Source of the DNA: Usitatibacter palustris
Lineage (GTDB): Bacteria; Pseudomonadota; Gammaproteobacteria; Burkholderiales; Usitatibacteraceae
DNA: 64,000 nucleotides
Direction of reading: 5' to 3'
Assembly: GCF_013003985.1 (NCBI RefSeq)
Contig: NZ_CP053073.1
Location: 620,001 to 684,000 of the forward strand
The notes below the pieces were generated by a model. That model did no database searches and had not been told where the DNA came from. It saw only the letters and a program-made list of their open reading frames with translations. Made by a program: the position numbers and the translations under genes. Of this stretch, positions 61,740 to 64,000 are shown one piece after another (the stretch's first letter is position 1; each line of letters opens with the position of its first letter).

Positions 61740-64000
61740 ATGGTTTCCGTCATTGTCGCTGCGCTCATTGTCGTCGGCGCGACCAAGTGGTTCCTCGCGT
61801 ACCACCGGGGCAACGGCCTCGCGTGGACCGCGTGGTGCGCGATCGTCGCCGCCGCATTGACCTGGGGCTTCGAGGTTCCGCCCGTGTGGGCCGCGGCCGC
61901 GTGGATCTTCACCGCGATCTTCGGCGTGCTCTCCGTGATCAAGCCGGTGCGCCGCATGGTCGTCACGGGTCCCATCTTCGGCATCTTCAAGAAGGTGCTG
62001 CCGCAGGTTTCGCAGACGGAACAGGAAGCGCTCGACGCGGGCAGCATCTGGTGGGACGCGGATCTGTTCACCGGCAAGCCCGAGTGGAAGAAGATGCTCG
62101 ACTACCCGGCGCCGAAGCTTTCCACTGAGGAGCAGGCGTTCCTCGATGGGCCCGTCGAGAAGCTCTGCGGGATGCTCGACGATTGGGAAACCACGCACAA
62201 CCGCATGGACCTCTCGCCGGAGGTGTGGAAGTTCATCCGCGAGCAGGGCTTCCTCGGGATCATCATCCCGAAGAGTTTCGGCGGCCTGGGCTTCTCCGCA
62301 TTCGCGCACACCGAGATCGTCACCAAGATCTCCACGCGCAGCGGCACCGCGGCCGTGACGGTGATGGTTCCGAATTCGCTCGGGCCCGCCGAGCTGCTGA
62401 TCCACTACGGGACCGACGAGCAGAAGAACCACTATCTGCCCAGGCTTGCCAAGGGCCAGGACATCCCCTGCTTCGCGCTCACCAATCCCGAAGCCGGTTC
62501 CGACGCGGGCGCGATTCCCGACTTCGGCATCGTGTGCAAGGGCCAGCACGAAGGACGTGAAGTCCTCGGCATCCGCCTCACGTGGGAGAAGCGCTACATC
62601 ACGCTCGCCCCGGTCGCCACGATCCTCGGCCTCGCCTTCAAGCTCTACGATCCGGACAAGCTGATCGGCACGCAGGAAGAGCTCGGCATCACGCTCGCCC
62701 TCGTGCCGACGAACCACAAGGGCGTGAACATCGGCCGGCGCCACATTCCGCTCGACGCCGCGTTCATGAACGGGCCGACGACCGGCAAGGACGTCTTCAT
62801 CCCGATGGACTGGGTGATCGGCGGCCAGGAGCAAGTGGGCAACGGCTGGCGGATGCTGGTCGAGTGCCTTGCCGCGGGCCGCTCGATCTCGCTGCCGTCG
62901 ATGTCGATGGCCGCGGGGAAGCTCTGCTCGCGCGCAACCGGCGCGTACGCGCGCGTGCGCTCGCAGTTCAAGACGCCCATCGGCAAGTTCGAGGGCATCG
63001 AGGAAGCGCTCGCCCGCATCGGCGGCAACACGTACATGATGGACGCGACGCGGCGCATGACGATGGCCGCGCTCGACATGGGCGAGAAGCCCAGCGTGAT
63101 CTCGGCAATCTGCAAGTACCACATGACCGAGCGCATGCGCTCCGTGATCACCGACGCCATGGATATCCACGGCGGCAAGGGCATCATGATGGGACCCAAC
63201 AATTACCTCGGCCGTGCCTACCAGGCCGTACCCGTGGCGATCACGGTGGAGGGCGCGAACATCCTCACGCGCTCGCTGATCATCTTCGGCCAGGGCGCGA
63301 TTCGCTGCCATCCGTACGTGCTGAAGGAAATCAAGGCGGCCGGCGCCAATGACCTCGTGGCCTTCGATGCCGCGCTCTGGGGCCACATCTCGTTCACGAT
63401 CTCGAACGCCGCGCGCGCGCTTTGGCTGGGCATCACCGGCGGCAAGGGCGTGAATGTTCCGGGCTCGCCGGAAACGCGCCGCTACCTGCAGATGATGACG
63501 CGCTTCTCCTCGGCCTTCGCGCTGCTCGCCGACATCTCGATGTTCGTGCTCGGCGGCACGCTCAAGCGCAAGGAGAAGCTCTCGGGCCGTCTTGGCGACA
63601 TCCTCTCGATGCTCTACATGGCCTCGGCCACGGTCAAGCGCTTCCACGACGAGGGCCGCCAGAAGGACGACATCGCGCTCCTCACGTGGTCCGTGAACGA
63701 CGCGTTCTTCCGCATCCAGGTCGCGATGGATGGCGTGCTCGCGAACTTCCCGAACCGCTCGATCGCGTGGCTGCTGCGCGTGCTGGTGTTCCCGAAGGGC
63801 CTCACGCTCACGCAGCCGTATGACAAGTGGGGCGCGCGCGTCGCGCAGATCCTGATCACGCCGGGTGCCGCGCGCGATCGCCTGACGGCCGGCGCCTACG
63901 TGCCGCGCAAGGAAGACGACGTGATCGGCCGGCTCGAGTTCGCGATGGAGGCCGTGGTGAAGGCCGAACCGATCGAGGCGAAGATCCGCGCGGCGACGAA
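61740..64000 (+). CDS. fadE: Acyl-CoA dehydrogenase FadE, 5' part (runs off the window)
   Basis: 753 codons are present and the frame is still open at the edge. Two N-terminal membrane helices (about 1-70) are followed by the acyl-CoA dehydrogenase fold: CFALTNPEAGSDAGAI for FAD/substrate, RSISLPSMS, MDIHGGKGIM, and the catalytic Glu504 in ITVEGANIL. After about residue 560 comes the DUF1974-type C-terminal extension of FadE (SGRLGDILSMLYMASA). It performs the first step of beta-oxidation. AAAGGAG precedes the ATG. Probably controlled by the adjacent PsrA-like repressor. Confidence 0.95.
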   Translation, partial: MVSVIVAALIVVGATKWFLAYHRGNGLAWTAWCAIVAAALTWGFEVPPVWAAAAWIFTAIFGVLSVIKPVRRMVVTGPIFGIFKKVLPQVSQTEQEALDAGSIWWDADLFTGKPEWKKMLDYPAPKLSTEEQAFLDGPVEKLCGMLDDWETTHNRMDLSPEVWKFIREQGFLGIIIPKSFGGLGFSAFAHTEIVTKISTRSGTAAVTVMVPNSLGPAELLIHYGTDEQKNHYLPRLAKGQDIPCFALTNPEAGSDAGAIPDFGIVCKGQHEGREVLGIRLTWEKRYITLAPVATILGLAFKLYDPDKLIGTQEELGITLALVPTNHKGVNIGRRHIPLDAAFMNGPTTGKDVFIPMDWVIGGQEQVGNGWRMLVECLAAGRSISLPSMSMAAGKLCSRATGAYARVRSQFKTPIGKFEGIEEALARIGGNTYMMDATRRMTMAALDMGEKPSVISAICKYHMTERMRSVITDAMDIHGGKGIMMGPNNYLGRAYQAVPVAITVEGANILTRSLIIFGQGAIRCHPYVLKEIKAAGANDLVAFDAALWGHISFTISNAARALWLGITGGKGVNVPGSPETRRYLQMMTRFSSAFALLADISMFVLGGTLKRKEKLSGRLGDILSMLYMASATVKRFHDEGRQKDDIALLTWSVNDAFFRIQVAMDGVLANFPNRSIAWLLRVLVFPKGLTLTQPYDKWGARVAQILITPGAARDRLTAGAYVPRKEDDVIGRLEFAMEAVVKAEPIEAKIRAAT

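Overview
The window is a dense, GC-rich (about two-thirds G+C by eye) bacterial chromosome segment. The gene content points to a Betaproteobacterium. Supporting features are the ddl-ftsQ-ftsA-ftsZ-lpxC cell-division block with a DciA-type gene, an M23 peptidase and secA behind it, the rpsU-yqeY-dnaG-rpoD-tRNA block, a Bug-family solute receptor, a PsrA-type TetR regulator next to fadE, and spore-coat-U fimbriae. I cannot name a genus from sequence alone. I saw no insertion sequence, prophage, CRISPR array or rRNA, and no intergenic gap longer than about 300 bp.

Layout. 1-9 kb: 3' end of ddl, ftsQAZ, a strong terminator, lpxC, a small membrane protein, a DciA-like protein, an M23 peptidase and secA. 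8.8-12.5 kb: argJ, a methyltransferase, a DUF815 ATPase and a Nudix/ThiE-like fusion, all overlapping. 12.5-16.2 kb: a cyanate operon (substrate-binding protein, permease, ATPase, cyanase) with a sigma-54 promoter and an NtrC-like site just upstream. 16.2-21.3 kb: biotin operon bioBFHCD plus a HAD phosphatase, driven by one near-consensus promoter. 21.3-22.4 kb: comF and trmL.

22.5-34.6 kb is the accessory highlight: two facing surface-structure loci. The first has four secreted subunit-like proteins (two of them a tandem duplicate), a small exported protein, a chaperone-like protein, and a convergent 817-residue outer-membrane protein. The second is a sigma-type chaperone-usher fimbria (spore-coat-U subunits, PapD-like chaperone, usher). 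The usher and the 817-residue protein carry the same FimV/LysM-like N-terminal module and proline-rich linker, which suggests the loci are related and that the first may be an undescribed assembly system.

34.6-43.9 kb: gpsA, an SH3-domain protein, secB, a glutaredoxin, a rhodanese-like protein and azlCD; then gpmA, an EnvC-like activator, a CtpA protease, a MoeB/ThiF-like enzyme and three related DUF4124/coiled-coil exported proteins. 43.9-50.6 kb: tsaD divergent from rpsU, then yqeY, dnaG, rpoD and a CAT-anticodon tRNA (probably Ile2). 49.6-64 kb: a cyclic-nucleotide-binding protein, a universal stress protein, a membrane-anchored Ser/Thr kinase, a hydrolase with DUF5648, a CoA-binding protein, NfeD and SPFH proteins, metY, an SDR, a Bug receptor, a polysaccharide deacetylase, a PsrA-like regulator with a 20-bp palindromic operator, and the 5' part of fadE, which runs off the window.

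A recurring regulatory feature is a -10 box lying 6-7 nt before the start codon (lpxC, argJ, gpmA, dnaG and the cyclic-nucleotide-binding gene), which predicts leaderless mRNAs.
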